Under the pieces are notes generated by a model. It was not told the origin of the DNA. It did no database searches and worked only from the letters and a program-made list of their open reading frames with translations. Positions 16,589 to 24,115 of a DNA stretch of 24,141 nucleotides are shown here, in pieces; the stretch's first letter is position 1; each line of letters opens with the position of its first letter. Source of the stretch: Bacteroidales bacterium (GTDB lineage Bacteria > Bacteroidota > Bacteroidia > Bacteroidales > VadinHA17); the NCBI GenBank assembly GCA_016936695.1, contig JAFGXK010000244.1:1-24141 (forward strand), read 5' to 3'. A program made the translations under genes and the position numbers.

Positions 16589-16619
16589 TTTGTAATAACA
16601 ATTATTTTATCTACTTTTG
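16589..16619 (+). promoter_or_regulatory. Full Bacteroidota -33/-7 promoter for tRNA-Leu
   Basis: TTTG (16589-16592), a 19-nt spacer, then TACTTTTG (16612-16619). This matches both consensus boxes at the standard spacing and predicts a start about 8 nt before the mature tRNA end at 16633. It is the best promoter in the window. Confidence 0.85.
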
Positions 16620-16632
16620 CGGGGATTTTTCA

Positions 16633-16718
16633 GCGGATGTGTCGTAATTGGTAGCCGAGCAAGACTTAGGATCTTGTGTCTTTATGACGTGGGGGTTCGA
16701 GTCCCTTCATCCGCACCA
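16633..16718 (+). tRNA. tRNA-Leu (anticodon UAG)
   Basis: 86 nt with encoded CCA (16716-16718). Acceptor stem GCGGATG / CATCCGC with discriminator A. Anticodon stem CAAGA / TCTTG around loop CTTAGGA gives anticodon TAG (16667-16669), reading CUN codons. A long variable arm (GTC-TTTAT-GAC) marks a class II tRNA. The T-loop TTCGAGT is canonical; the T-stem GGGGG / CCCTT contains two G-U pairs. Confidence 0.96.
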
Positions 16719-16725
16719 GAATACA

Positions 16726-16768
16726 CCGCACGAAACGGTTGTCAAAAAAACGTTCCGGCGGTTTTTTT
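16726..16768 (+). terminator. Terminator after tRNA-Leu, ahead of tig
   Basis: CCGC (16726-16729) pairs with GCGG (16758-16761), and the stem extends inward as CGAAACG against CGTTCCG with one bulged A and one mismatch. Seven T (16762-16768) follow at once. An alternative hairpin, AAAAAAAC (16744-16751) / GTTTTTTT (16761-16768), uses the loop's A-run to pair the T-run and cannot form at the same time. Confidence 0.7.
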
Positions 16769-16792
16769 AAAATACTCAATAAACAACTGAAA

Positions 16793-18145
16793 ATGAATAT
16801 CACCAGGGAGAACACTGACGATCTGAATGCCATCCTGAAAGTCCAGGTTGAGAAGACCGACTATGAGGGTAATGTGGAAAAGGTACTGAGAGACTACCGT
16901 AAGAAAGCTAATATTAAGGGATTCCGCCCGGGAATGGTCCCTTTCGGACTGATAAGGAAAATGTATGGCAGGGCAGTTCAGATTGATGAGATAAACAAGA
17001 TAGTTTCTGAAAATATTCATAAGTTTCTGACTGATGAAAAGATAGAGATACTGGGCGATCCGCTCCCGCGTCCCGATGAAGACGAGAATTTCGATTTCGA
17101 TACCCGGGAATCATTCACATTCGCGTTCGACCTTGGCCTTGCCCCTGCATTCGAAAACAAACTTAGCAAGAAAAACAAGGTAACATATTATGAGATTGCC
17201 GCCGATGACAAGATGAAGAACGACTATCTCGATAACTATTCCCGCCGCTACGGCCGCTTTGAAAAAGCTGAGACTTCGGAAGAAAAGGACATACTAAAGG
17301 GGAAAATTGAGGCACTCGATGAAAACGACAATCCCCTGCCCGACGGACTTAAGGCTGACGACACCTCTCTTTCGGTCGAGCTTGTCAAGGACAGCAAGAT
17401 CCAGAAGCAGTTCATAGGGAAAAAAGAAACCGACACCGTGACCTTTAATCTCAGAAAAGCTTTGCCGAATGACAATGAGATAGCAGGCCTTCTGAAAAGG
17501 GAAAAGGAAGAAATAGAAAAAATTGACGGCAACTTCAGGTTCACCATTAATGAAATAAGCCGTTTCCGGAAAGCAGAACTTAATCAGGAGCTATTTGACA
17601 GGATATACGGAGAGGGAGTTATCAAATCGGAGGAAGAATTCCGCGGTCGCGTTGATGAAGAGATTGCCGCCACCCTTCGTAATGAAAGCGAATATAAACT
17701 TTCACTGGATTTGAAGAAGCTTGCCATCGAGAAAACGAAATTCGAACTACCTGAAGAATTTCTGAAAAGGTGGCTCCTGAAAGTAAATGAGAACAATTCA
17801 GAAGAACAGATAGAAAAGGAATTCGGCAATTTTGCACAGGACCTCAAATGGCAGCTTATCCGGAACAAAATTGCCAGGGATGGTGAGATCAAGATTACTG
17901 AGGAGGAACTCATTAAGGAAGCCGAGAATATCACCAGGCAGCAATTCAGACAGTACGGGCTGTTCTATGCTACCGACGAACAGGTTTCCAATTATGCAAT
18001 CGAAACACTCAAGAGAGAGGATGATGCGAAACGAATTGCCGACAAGATACTTGAAGAAAAAGTCATTCTGGCTCTGAAAGAGATGGTTAAACTTGAAACC
18101 CTTACGGTTTCAACTGAAGATTTCAATAAGCTTTTTGAATCGTAA
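16793..18145 (+). CDS. tig: Trigger factor (ribosome-associated chaperone)
   Basis: 450 residues from the ATG at 16793. A TTG-started extension to 16739 would run through the terminator T-tract and encode a lysine-rich stretch unlike the family. The ribosome-binding signature is GFRPGMVP at residues 43-50. The C-terminal half is the long helical, charged chaperone body. The middle region (about residues 150-240), where E. coli has an FKBP-type prolyl isomerase, keeps only scraps (KQFIGKKETDTVTFNL) and lacks the usual FxxGxxIPGFE core, so isomerase activity is doubtful. It binds nascent chains at the ribosome exit. Followed by clpP and clpX, the classical order. No promoter is visible between the tRNA terminator and the start. 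Confidence 0.92.
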   Translation: MNITRENTDDLNAILKVQVEKTDYEGNVEKVLRDYRKKANIKGFRPGMVPFGLIRKMYGRAVQIDEINKIVSENIHKFLTDEKIEILGDPLPRPDEDENFDFDTRESFTFAFDLGLAPAFENKLSKKNKVTYYEIAADDKMKNDYLDNYSRRYGRFEKAETSEEKDILKGKIEALDENDNPLPDGLKADDTSLSVELVKDSKIQKQFIGKKETDTVTFNLRKALPNDNEIAGLLKREKEEIEKIDGNFRFTINEISRFRKAELNQELFDRIYGEGVIKSEEEFRGRVDEEIAATLRNESEYKLSLDLKKLAIEKTKFELPEEFLKRWLLKVNENNSEEQIEKEFGNFAQDLKWQLIRNKIARDGEIKITEEELIKEAENITRQQFRQYGLFYATDEQVSNYAIETLKREDDAKRIADKILEEKVILALKEMVKLETLTVSTEDFNKLFES

Positions 18146-18178
18146 TCAATGCTTTACACCTGACTACAATTTTTTTCT

Positions 18179-18186
18179 TAACTTTG
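18179..18186 (+). promoter_or_regulatory. -7 box (TAACTTTG) for clpP-clpX
   Basis: Exact TAnnTTTG match 24 nt before the clpP ATG at 18211, and about 34 nt after the tig stop. It shows clpP-clpX can be transcribed separately from tig. It also argues against the TTG start at 18184, which lies within this box. Confidence 0.6.
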
Positions 18187-18210
18187 GGTTTTATCAAAAA
18201 GACTATTACC

Positions 18211-18897
18211 ATGAAGAATATTGACGATTTTGGAAAATTTGCAAGAAGCAGGCATGGCATAAGCAGTATGACTCTGCATAAATATGCCTCCATAACTTCA
18301 AACAGCTATATATCACCAACAATCATAGAAGAACGACAGCTTAACGTAGCCTCCATGGACGTTTTTTCCCGTCTGATGATGGACAGAATAATCTTCCTCG
18401 GCCTGCCGATTGATGATTACGTGGCAAATATCATCCAGGCTCAGCTTCTCTATCTTGATTCCTCTGATCCGGGAAAGGACATTCAGATATATTTCAACAC
18501 CCCGGGCGGATCGGTTAGTGCCGGACTAGGCATTTACGACACCATGCAGTACATCACGGCCGACATTGCCACAATCTGCACCGGCATGGCTGCATCAATG
18601 GGAGCCGTGCTTCTTACCGCCGGAACAAAAGGAAAGAGGTCGGCGCTCAAACACTCAAGGATAATGATCCATCAGCCGATGGGAGGATTTGAAGGACAGG
18701 CATCCGATATCGAGATCCAGGCAAGGGAAATTATCAAGCTTAAGATGGAGCTCTATGAGATAATAGCAACTCACACCGGCAATCCGATTGACAAAGTTGA
18801 AAAAGACTCTGACAGGGATCACTGGATGACTTCCGCTGAGGCAAAGGAATACGGAATGATTGATGAAATACTTCAGAAAAGCGAACCTCATAGATAA
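18211..18897 (+). CDS. clpP: ATP-dependent Clp protease proteolytic subunit
   Basis: 228 residues from the ATG at 18211; the longer TTG start at 18184 overlaps the promoter box. The catalytic triad is complete: S129 in GMAASMGA, H154 in IMIHQPMGG and D203 in DSDRDHW, with the same spacing as E. coli ClpP. GGSVSAGLGIYD at 99-110 is the oxyanion-region signature. About 30 residues precede the ClpP core and may be a processed propeptide. It forms the tetradecameric peptidase chamber. Its stop codon shares one base with the clpX start (TAATG), so the two are translationally coupled. Confidence 0.97.
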   Translation: MKNIDDFGKFARSRHGISSMTLHKYASITSNSYISPTIIEERQLNVASMDVFSRLMMDRIIFLGLPIDDYVANIIQAQLLYLDSSDPGKDIQIYFNTPGGSVSAGLGIYDTMQYITADIATICTGMAASMGAVLLTAGTKGKRSALKHSRIMIHQPMGGFEGQASDIEIQAREIIKLKMELYEIIATHTGNPIDKVEKDSDRDHWMTSAEAKEYGMIDEILQKSEPHR

Positions 18898-20111
18898 TGG
18901 ATAAGTGTTCATTCTGCGGCAGGACAAAGAAGGAGGTCAGCATGCTTGTAGCCGGTCTCGAAGGTCATATCTGTGACCATTGCATCGAGCAGGCTTACAG
19001 TATTATGAACGAGGAGCTTGGCACAAAGAAGAACTTCAGCTTCGATACTATCAATCTTCTGAAACCTGCTGAAATAAAACATTTCCTCGACCAGTACGTG
19101 ATCGGCCAGGACATGGCCAAGAAGATCATTTCCGTAGCTGTTTACAACCACTACAAGAGGCTGATGCAAAAACCCGACGCTGAAGATATTGAAATTGAAA
19201 AATCAAATATCATTCTTGTCGGTGAGACCGGTACCGGAAAAACTCTCCTCGCACGAACTGTTGCCAAAATGCTTCACGTCCCATTCACCATTGTGGATGC
19301 AACGGTGCTGACTGAAGCAGGTTATGTTGGTGAGGACATTGAGAGCCTTCTTACCCGTCTGCTTCAGAATGCCGACTATGATGTCAAGGCTGCTGAAAAG
19401 GGCATTGTATTCATTGACGAGATCGACAAGATAGCCAGGAAAGGTGACAATCCGTCAATAACACGGGATGTATCGGGCGAGGGGGTTCAGCAGGGATTGC
19501 TGAAACTGCTCGAGGGATCAATTGTAAACGTCCCGCCGCAGGGAGGAAGGAAGCATCCCGAACAGAAAATGATACCCGTTGATACCAAAAACATACTCTT
19601 CATTTGCGGGGGCGCGTTCGAAGGGATCCAAAGGAAAATTGCACAAAGGCTCAACACCCAGATAGTAGGTTACGGTGCTGCCAAGCAAAGGGAAAGAATA
19701 GACAAGGACAATCTTTTGCAATACATCGCACCTCAGGATCTGAGAGCATACGGACTGATTCCGGAAATTATCGGAAGGCTCCCCGTGCTTACTCATCTTA
19801 ATCCCCTCGACAGGGACGCCTTGCGGGCAATCCTTACTGAACCCAAAAATGCACTGGTAAAACAGTATGTCAAACTGTTCAGGATGGATGGTATCGATCT
19901 CAGCTTCGGCGAAGGAGTTCTTGATTTCATCGTCGACAAAGCCATCGAGTTCAAGCTTGGCGCCCGTGGCCTGAGATCAATCTGCGAAGCTATCATGCTT
20001 GATGCAATGTTCGAGGCTCCGTCGGCCGGGACAAAAGAGCTTGTCATAACAACCGACTACGCGGGCCGGAAGCTTGAAAGGATCGATATGAAAGTGCTTA
20101 AGGCTTCATAA
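18897..20111 (+). CDS. clpX: ATP-dependent Clp protease ATP-binding subunit ClpX
   Basis: 404 residues. N-terminal zinc-binding domain with C4, C7, C26 and C29; AAA+ module with Walker A GETGTGKT at 109-116, pore loop GYVGED, Walker B D174/E175 in FIDEIDKI, and a C-terminal small domain. It recognises, unfolds and threads substrates into ClpP. The ClpP-docking loop reads IVGYG (256-260) where E. coli has IGFG, so the docking tripeptide is VGY. The start overlaps the clpP stop by one base. The last 6 nt overlap the end of the convergent folA. A small hairpin (GGCTT/AAGCC, 20102-20115) spans the stop codon and is followed 8 nt later by six T; it may be a weak terminator. Confidence 0.97.
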   Translation: MDKCSFCGRTKKEVSMLVAGLEGHICDHCIEQAYSIMNEELGTKKNFSFDTINLLKPAEIKHFLDQYVIGQDMAKKIISVAVYNHYKRLMQKPDAEDIEIEKSNIILVGETGTGKTLLARTVAKMLHVPFTIVDATVLTEAGYVGEDIESLLTRLLQNADYDVKAAEKGIVFIDEIDKIARKGDNPSITRDVSGEGVQQGLLKLLEGSIVNVPPQGGRKHPEQKMIPVDTKNILFICGGAFEGIQRKIAQRLNTQIVGYGAAKQRERIDKDNLLQYIAPQDLRAYGLIPEIIGRLPVLTHLNPLDRDALRAILTEPKNALVKQYVKLFRMDGIDLSFGEGVLDFIVDKAIEFKLGARGLRSICEAIMLDAMFEAPSAGTKELVITTDYAGRKLERIDMKVLKAS

Positions 20112-20609
20112 AGCCCGGCGTCCTTTTTTCCTCTCATATATTACATAGGAATAAGGTATCTCCTTTTCATCCTGAGATATGCATTCCTGCGTTTCAATCA
20201 CTTTCCACTTTCTCCTGTCGATGCGCGGAAACCAGACATCAGCTTCAGCTTTTCTGTGTACATGAGTTATATAAAGCCTGTCGGCAACCGGCATAAACTG
20301 ACGATAAACGCTTCCACCTCCAATAACAAAAATCTCCTGACTATTGTCGCATTTGGAAACAGCGTCTTCAATCGAGTATGCAGTCATTGAACAATCGATA
20401 CATTCGCCCGGAATATCCGTTATAACAATGTTATAACGTCCCGGCAGGGGTCTTTTGGGCAGCGATTCCCATGTTCTTTTGCCCATAATCACGCACTTGC
20501 CCAGGGTAAGTTGTTTGAACCTTTTCAGGTCTTCGGGTAAATGCCAGAGGAGTCCGTTCCCCTTACCTATTCCCCAGTCGTCGGATACTGCCGCAATTAT
20601 TGAGATCAT
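20106..20609 (-). CDS. folA: Dihydrofolate reductase
   Basis: 167 residues. It reduces dihydrofolate to tetrahydrofolate with NADPH. Conserved features are GIGKGNGLLWHLPED at 13-27, with the substrate-binding acid D27 at the same position as in E. coli, MGKRTWESLP near 42-51, and the NADPH-binding IFVIGGGSVYRQ near 93-104. The basic C-terminus (RKKGRRAL) is read through the end of clpX on the other strand. It follows thyA by 9 nt and is the last gene of the series, so it regenerates the folate that ThyA oxidises. Confidence 0.97.
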   Translation of the reverse strand: MISIIAAVSDDWGIGKGNGLLWHLPEDLKRFKQLTLGKCVIMGKRTWESLPKRPLPGRYNIVITDIPGECIDCSMTAYSIEDAVSKCDNSQEIFVIGGGSVYRQFMPVADRLYITHVHRKAEADVWFPRIDRRKWKVIETQECISQDEKEIPYSYVIYERKKGRRAL

Positions 20610-20618
20610 AATCTATAT

Positions 20619-21413
20619 TTAAACAGAGATTTCTCCCCTTATATGGGGGTGAGAGTTATAACCGGATAACTCAAAATCCTCAAACCTGAATTTATCAATG
20701 GCGGTCACAGCCGGGTTCAGGGTCATTTTCGGAAGCCCGTAAGGTTCTCTGGTAAGCTGAAGTTTCACCTGGTCAATATGGTTCAGGTAAATATGTGCAT
20801 CGCCCAGAGTATGTATAAATTCACCCGGCTTGAGTGATGTTACCTGTGCAACCATTAGTGTAAGAAGCGCATATGAGGCAATATTGAACGGGACGCCCAG
20901 AAAAATGTCGCAGCTTCGCTGGTAAAGCTGGCACGACAATCTGCCGTCGGCCACATAGAACTGGAACAGTATGTGGCAGGGAGGAAGCGCCATCTTTTCA
21001 ATTTCGCCGGCGTTCCAGGCGCTTACGATATGGCGCCTCGAGTCGGGATTTTCCCTTATGGACCTGATCACATCTGAAAGCTGGTCGATCTTACTGCCGT
21101 CGGAAGAAGGCCACGACCGCCACTGGTAACCGTAGATTGGTCCGAGGTCACCGTTCTCATCAGCCCATTCATCCCATATCCTTACCCCGTTTTCTTTAAG
21201 GTAGGCGGTATTGGTACTTCCCGAAATAAACCACAGAAGTTCATGGAGAATGGATTTAAGATGGAGCTTCTTGGTTGTCATAAGGGGGAATCCATCAGTA
21301 AGATCAAATCTCATCTGATAACCGAAAACGCTCATCGTTCCTGTTCCCGTCCTGTCGGCTTTCCTCGTACCCTTACTAAGGACATGGTCGAGGAGTTCAA
21401 GATATTGCTTCAT
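20619..21413 (-). CDS. thyA: Thymidylate synthase
   Basis: 264 residues, identical in length to E. coli ThyA, with the nucleophile C146 at the same position in ALPPCHILFQFYV. Other family signatures are DRTGTGTMSVFG at 20-31, LHELLWFISG near 56-65, and DAHIYLNHIDQ near 205-215. It methylates dUMP to dTMP using methylene-tetrahydrofolate. It starts 17 nt after the GH97 gene ends and is followed by folA after 9 nt. No separate promoter box lies in the 17-nt gap, so it probably shares a transcript with the upstream genes unless a promoter lies inside the GH97 gene. Confidence 0.98.
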   Translation of the reverse strand: MKQYLELLDHVLSKGTRKADRTGTGTMSVFGYQMRFDLTDGFPLMTTKKLHLKSILHELLWFISGSTNTAYLKENGVRIWDEWADENGDLGPIYGYQWRSWPSSDGSKIDQLSDVIRSIRENPDSRRHIVSAWNAGEIEKMALPPCHILFQFYVADGRLSCQLYQRSCDIFLGVPFNIASYALLTLMVAQVTSLKPGEFIHTLGDAHIYLNHIDQVKLQLTREPYGLPKMTLNPAVTAIDKFRFEDFELSGYNSHPHIRGEISV

Positions 21414-21430
21414 AAGTTTGCTTCACCAGT

Positions 21431-23380
21431 CTATTTAGGAGAAATCCGCGCCACCCATCCGCCACCCGGGGCCAAACCGACATTCATTTTATCACCGGAT
21501 TTAACGCTCTTTTTCAGATGTTTGTAATCCTGTGCATGTTTGTCGGCGTTCACCCCGTCCTGGAAGATATCCATTTCATATTCCCCAGCGGGCAGAAATG
21601 AAAGATCGAGGTCGAGCTGGCGTGGGCTCCAGTCGGTCAGTCCTCCCACAAACCATTCATTTCCGGAACGGCGCGCCAGGAGGAGATAATCACCTGCTTT
21701 TGCATCAAGAACCTTAATATCGTCCCAGACAACCGGCACCCCGACGATGAAATCGGTGCATTCCTGTTCCCTCATATAGTTTGACGGACTATCGGAAAGC
21801 ATCTGAAGAGGGCTCTCATATACAACGTACAATGCCATCTGGTGAACCCTTGTTCCCTGGCTTGCGGGCCTGGTGAACTGGGGATTGAAGTTGGCCCTGT
21901 CCATATTAATCATTGCTCCGGGGGTATAGTCCATTGGCCCGGCCACCATTCTGGTGAATGGTAATATAAGATTGTGTTCGGGAGTGATTGTGCTTTCCCA
22001 TTTCGAATTTTCCATTCCCCTTACGCCTTCTCGCGTAAGTGCGTTGGGATAAGTTCTCTGAAGGCCGTCGGGCTTGTATGATCCGTGGAAATCGATAAGC
22101 ATGTGATGCTCGGCAGTTTTGCGGGCAGCTTCATAATAGAAATTAACAATCTTCTGGTCATCCCTCTGCATGAAATCCACCTTTACTCCCTTTACTCCCC
22201 ATTTTTCATATAGCTCCACTGCCTCATCAATTTCATCCCAGAAGGTTTTCCATACCACCCAGAGGATCACTCCCACGTTTTTGCTTCCGGCATATCTGCA
22301 TAACTCAGGCACATCTATCCCGGGAATGGATTTTAGTACCGAGCTCCCGATTTTGTACCATCCTTCGTCGAGGACAATATATTCAATACCGTTTTTGGAG
22401 GCAAAATCAATGTAATATTTATAGGTATCATTGTTGATTCCCGACCTGAAGTCCACTCCGTAAATATTGGATGCATTCCACCAGTCCCATGCCACCTTCC
22501 CCGGCTTGATCCATTTTGTATCGGCAACCCTGCCGGGAGAGCCAAGCCTGTACACCATATCGCTTTCAACAAGCTGACCATCATTACCGGCAATGATGAA
22601 CACCCTCCAGGGGAAGGTTCTGGTGCCTTTGGTTTTAGCTACATAATCTTTTGTTTCGGTAATGTAGAAGTCGCGGTCGGTCAGCAGCTTTTCCGTCTCG
22701 GGGTATCCTTGCTGAACACCGGTGATGATTCCCGATCCTCCGCCTCTTATCCACATCCCCGGATAATCTTCTATATCGGCTTCAGTAAACAGCACATTTA
22801 CGTCATTCGCCCTGAAGAGTGTCGGGAGGCTTGCCAGGTGCTTATTTGTTATAGTATCGAGCGATGCAGGGTAAAATATCCTTTCATTATGCGAAGTGAA
22901 GCTCTCCTCGAGGGGGTACCATGCTGTGGAACCTGCCGGGAAACGGAGATCGGCGATTTCATTTTTCACAATAATCTCTTCTTTAAGTGCTGTTTCATAC
23001 CTGTATGCCACACCGTCGTTATAGGCCCTGAACTGGATGGAGAATCCTGATCTGAACGACAGCACAAGGGTGTTTCCGCTATCCGGCGACTTCGATCGCT
23101 TGTAGGCAACAACAGGTTCGAGCACCTGGTCAACCTTACCCGGAGTGGCTCTTCTCAGGCGTTCGTTCTCGCCGAGAGTCCGGCCGTCGCCCAGCACCAT
23201 TCCAGTCCTGACCGAAGATATAACTTCCCTGCCTTCGTAAGCTGCCGACCATGTAATGCCTGTGCCCACCGAAACAGTCATGATGATCTTGCCGTCAGGA
23301 GATGCAACCGTGTAATCCCTGGAATACAACATGCCGGATGCTGAGATCAGCAATGCAACAATTAGCATACTTTTCTTCAT
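21431..23380 (-). CDS. Secreted GH97 glycoside hydrolase (probable alpha-galactosidase-like, retaining type)
   Basis: 649 residues from the ATG at 23380; nine codons upstream of it were left out because the inner ATG opens a signal peptide (MKKSMLIVALLISASGMLYS, no lipobox cysteine). An N-terminal beta-sandwich (SPDGKIIMTVSVG, then DGVAYRYE) leads into a catalytic barrel (KVAWDWWNASNIYGVDF, YIVLDEGWY) and a C-terminal beta domain, the GH97 layout. D402 in GVKVDFMQRDD and E451 in LTREGVRG fit the nucleophile and acid/base positions of the retaining branch (BT1871-like), whereas inverting SusB-type members lack the aspartate; this is from memory. It likely acts in the periplasm on alpha-linked sugars. 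No SusC/SusD genes are near. It sits between the nuclease gene and thyA. Confidence 0.92.
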   Translation of the reverse strand: MKKSMLIVALLISASGMLYSRDYTVASPDGKIIMTVSVGTGITWSAAYEGREVISSVRTGMVLGDGRTLGENERLRRATPGKVDQVLEPVVAYKRSKSPDSGNTLVLSFRSGFSIQFRAYNDGVAYRYETALKEEIIVKNEIADLRFPAGSTAWYPLEESFTSHNERIFYPASLDTITNKHLASLPTLFRANDVNVLFTEADIEDYPGMWIRGGGSGIITGVQQGYPETEKLLTDRDFYITETKDYVAKTKGTRTFPWRVFIIAGNDGQLVESDMVYRLGSPGRVADTKWIKPGKVAWDWWNASNIYGVDFRSGINNDTYKYYIDFASKNGIEYIVLDEGWYKIGSSVLKSIPGIDVPELCRYAGSKNVGVILWVVWKTFWDEIDEAVELYEKWGVKGVKVDFMQRDDQKIVNFYYEAARKTAEHHMLIDFHGSYKPDGLQRTYPNALTREGVRGMENSKWESTITPEHNLILPFTRMVAGPMDYTPGAMINMDRANFNPQFTRPASQGTRVHQMALYVVYESPLQMLSDSPSNYMREQECTDFIVGVPVVWDDIKVLDAKAGDYLLLARRSGNEWFVGGLTDWSPRQLDLDLSFLPAGEYEMDIFQDGVNADKHAQDYKHLKKSVKSGDKMNVGLAPGGGWVARISPK

Positions 23381-23432
23381 GATATTTATTTTTAGTTGAT
23401 TATTCATTAGCAGGGAAACAAACCGGACTCAA

Positions 23433-24035
23433 TTACCTGTCCGTTTTCTTTCGCTTTTCGATTTCATCCCTGATTGCGGCTGCCCTTTCATAATCCTCGG
23501 TACTTACAGCTTCGTCAATCATCTTATATAATTCCTCGTCGGAATAGGTATCGTATTTTGATCCGCCTGTTTCAAAAAGGCTATCTGAATCTGAATCAGT
23601 ATCAACAGAAGGCTCTGATTCAGTTGGCGTTATTGTTATGCCTGCCTTATCGAGAATCTCTTCAGTAATGTAGACAGGACATCCGAATCGCAGTGCAAGG
23701 GCAACCGCATCGGAGGTTCTGCTGTCGATCGATATCTCCTTTTCACCGTTGTTGCAGAGAAGCCTTGAATAGAAGACTCCCTCCTCAAGCTTGTAAATCA
23801 TCACTTCGATGATGGAGATGTTAAATTCCGAGGCAAAGCTTTTGAAAAGATCATGAGTAAGTGGACGGGGCGGTTCTAGGTTTTCGAGTTTGATCACAAT
23901 TGCCTGAGCTTCAAAACCTCCGATAATGATAGGGACCCTGCGTTCACCTTTATCTTCAACCAGTATCAGAGCATATGCCCCTGATTGGGTCTGACTGTAG
24001 GAAATCCCTAGAACCTTCAGCTTTACTCTCTTCAT
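23433..24035 (-). CDS. Bifunctional nuclease (DUF151/BFN) domain protein with UVR motif
   Basis: 200 residues from the ATG at 24035; an upstream TTG at 24044 adds only three residues. Residues 1-133 are a DUF151/BFN domain: KVLGISYSQTQSGAYALIL, RRVPIIIGGFEAQAI, and SRTSDAVALALRFGCPVY near 105-122. An acidic, low-complexity linker (about 138-165) follows, then a UvrB/UvrC-type UVR helical hairpin at 166-197 (DEELYKMIDEAV, then DYERAAAIRDEIEKRK). BFN plus UVR is the same domain order as plant BBD proteins, for which DNase and RNase activity has been reported; activity here is not shown by the sequence. It is the first gene of the minus-strand series leading to thyA and folA, 52 nt before the GH97 start. 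Confidence 0.9.
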   Translation of the reverse strand: MKRVKLKVLGISYSQTQSGAYALILVEDKGERRVPIIIGGFEAQAIVIKLENLEPPRPLTHDLFKSFASEFNISIIEVMIYKLEEGVFYSRLLCNNGEKEISIDSRTSDAVALALRFGCPVYITEEILDKAGITITPTESEPSVDTDSDSDSLFETGGSKYDTYSDEELYKMIDEAVSTEDYERAAAIRDEIEKRKKTDR

Positions 24036-24085
24036 ATCAAACAATTAGAAACCAAAGGAATATATGCCTCCCGGGTTGTGTCAGA

Positions 24086-24115
24086 CAAATATAAAGATTA
24101 TAGCAGTAAGACAAA
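24086..24115 (-). promoter_or_regulatory. -33/-7 promoter for the nuclease-GH97-thyA-folA series
   Basis: On the minus strand: TTTG (24112-24115), an 18-nt spacer, then TATATTTG (24086-24093), an exact TAnnTTTG. The predicted leader is about 45 nt before the ATG at 24035. The spacer is one base shorter than at the tRNA promoter. Confidence 0.65.

Noticed and set aside
16739..16792. TTG-started N-terminal extension of trigger factor
   Set aside because: Runs through the terminator and its T-tract, and the encoded residues do not resemble trigger factor N-termini.
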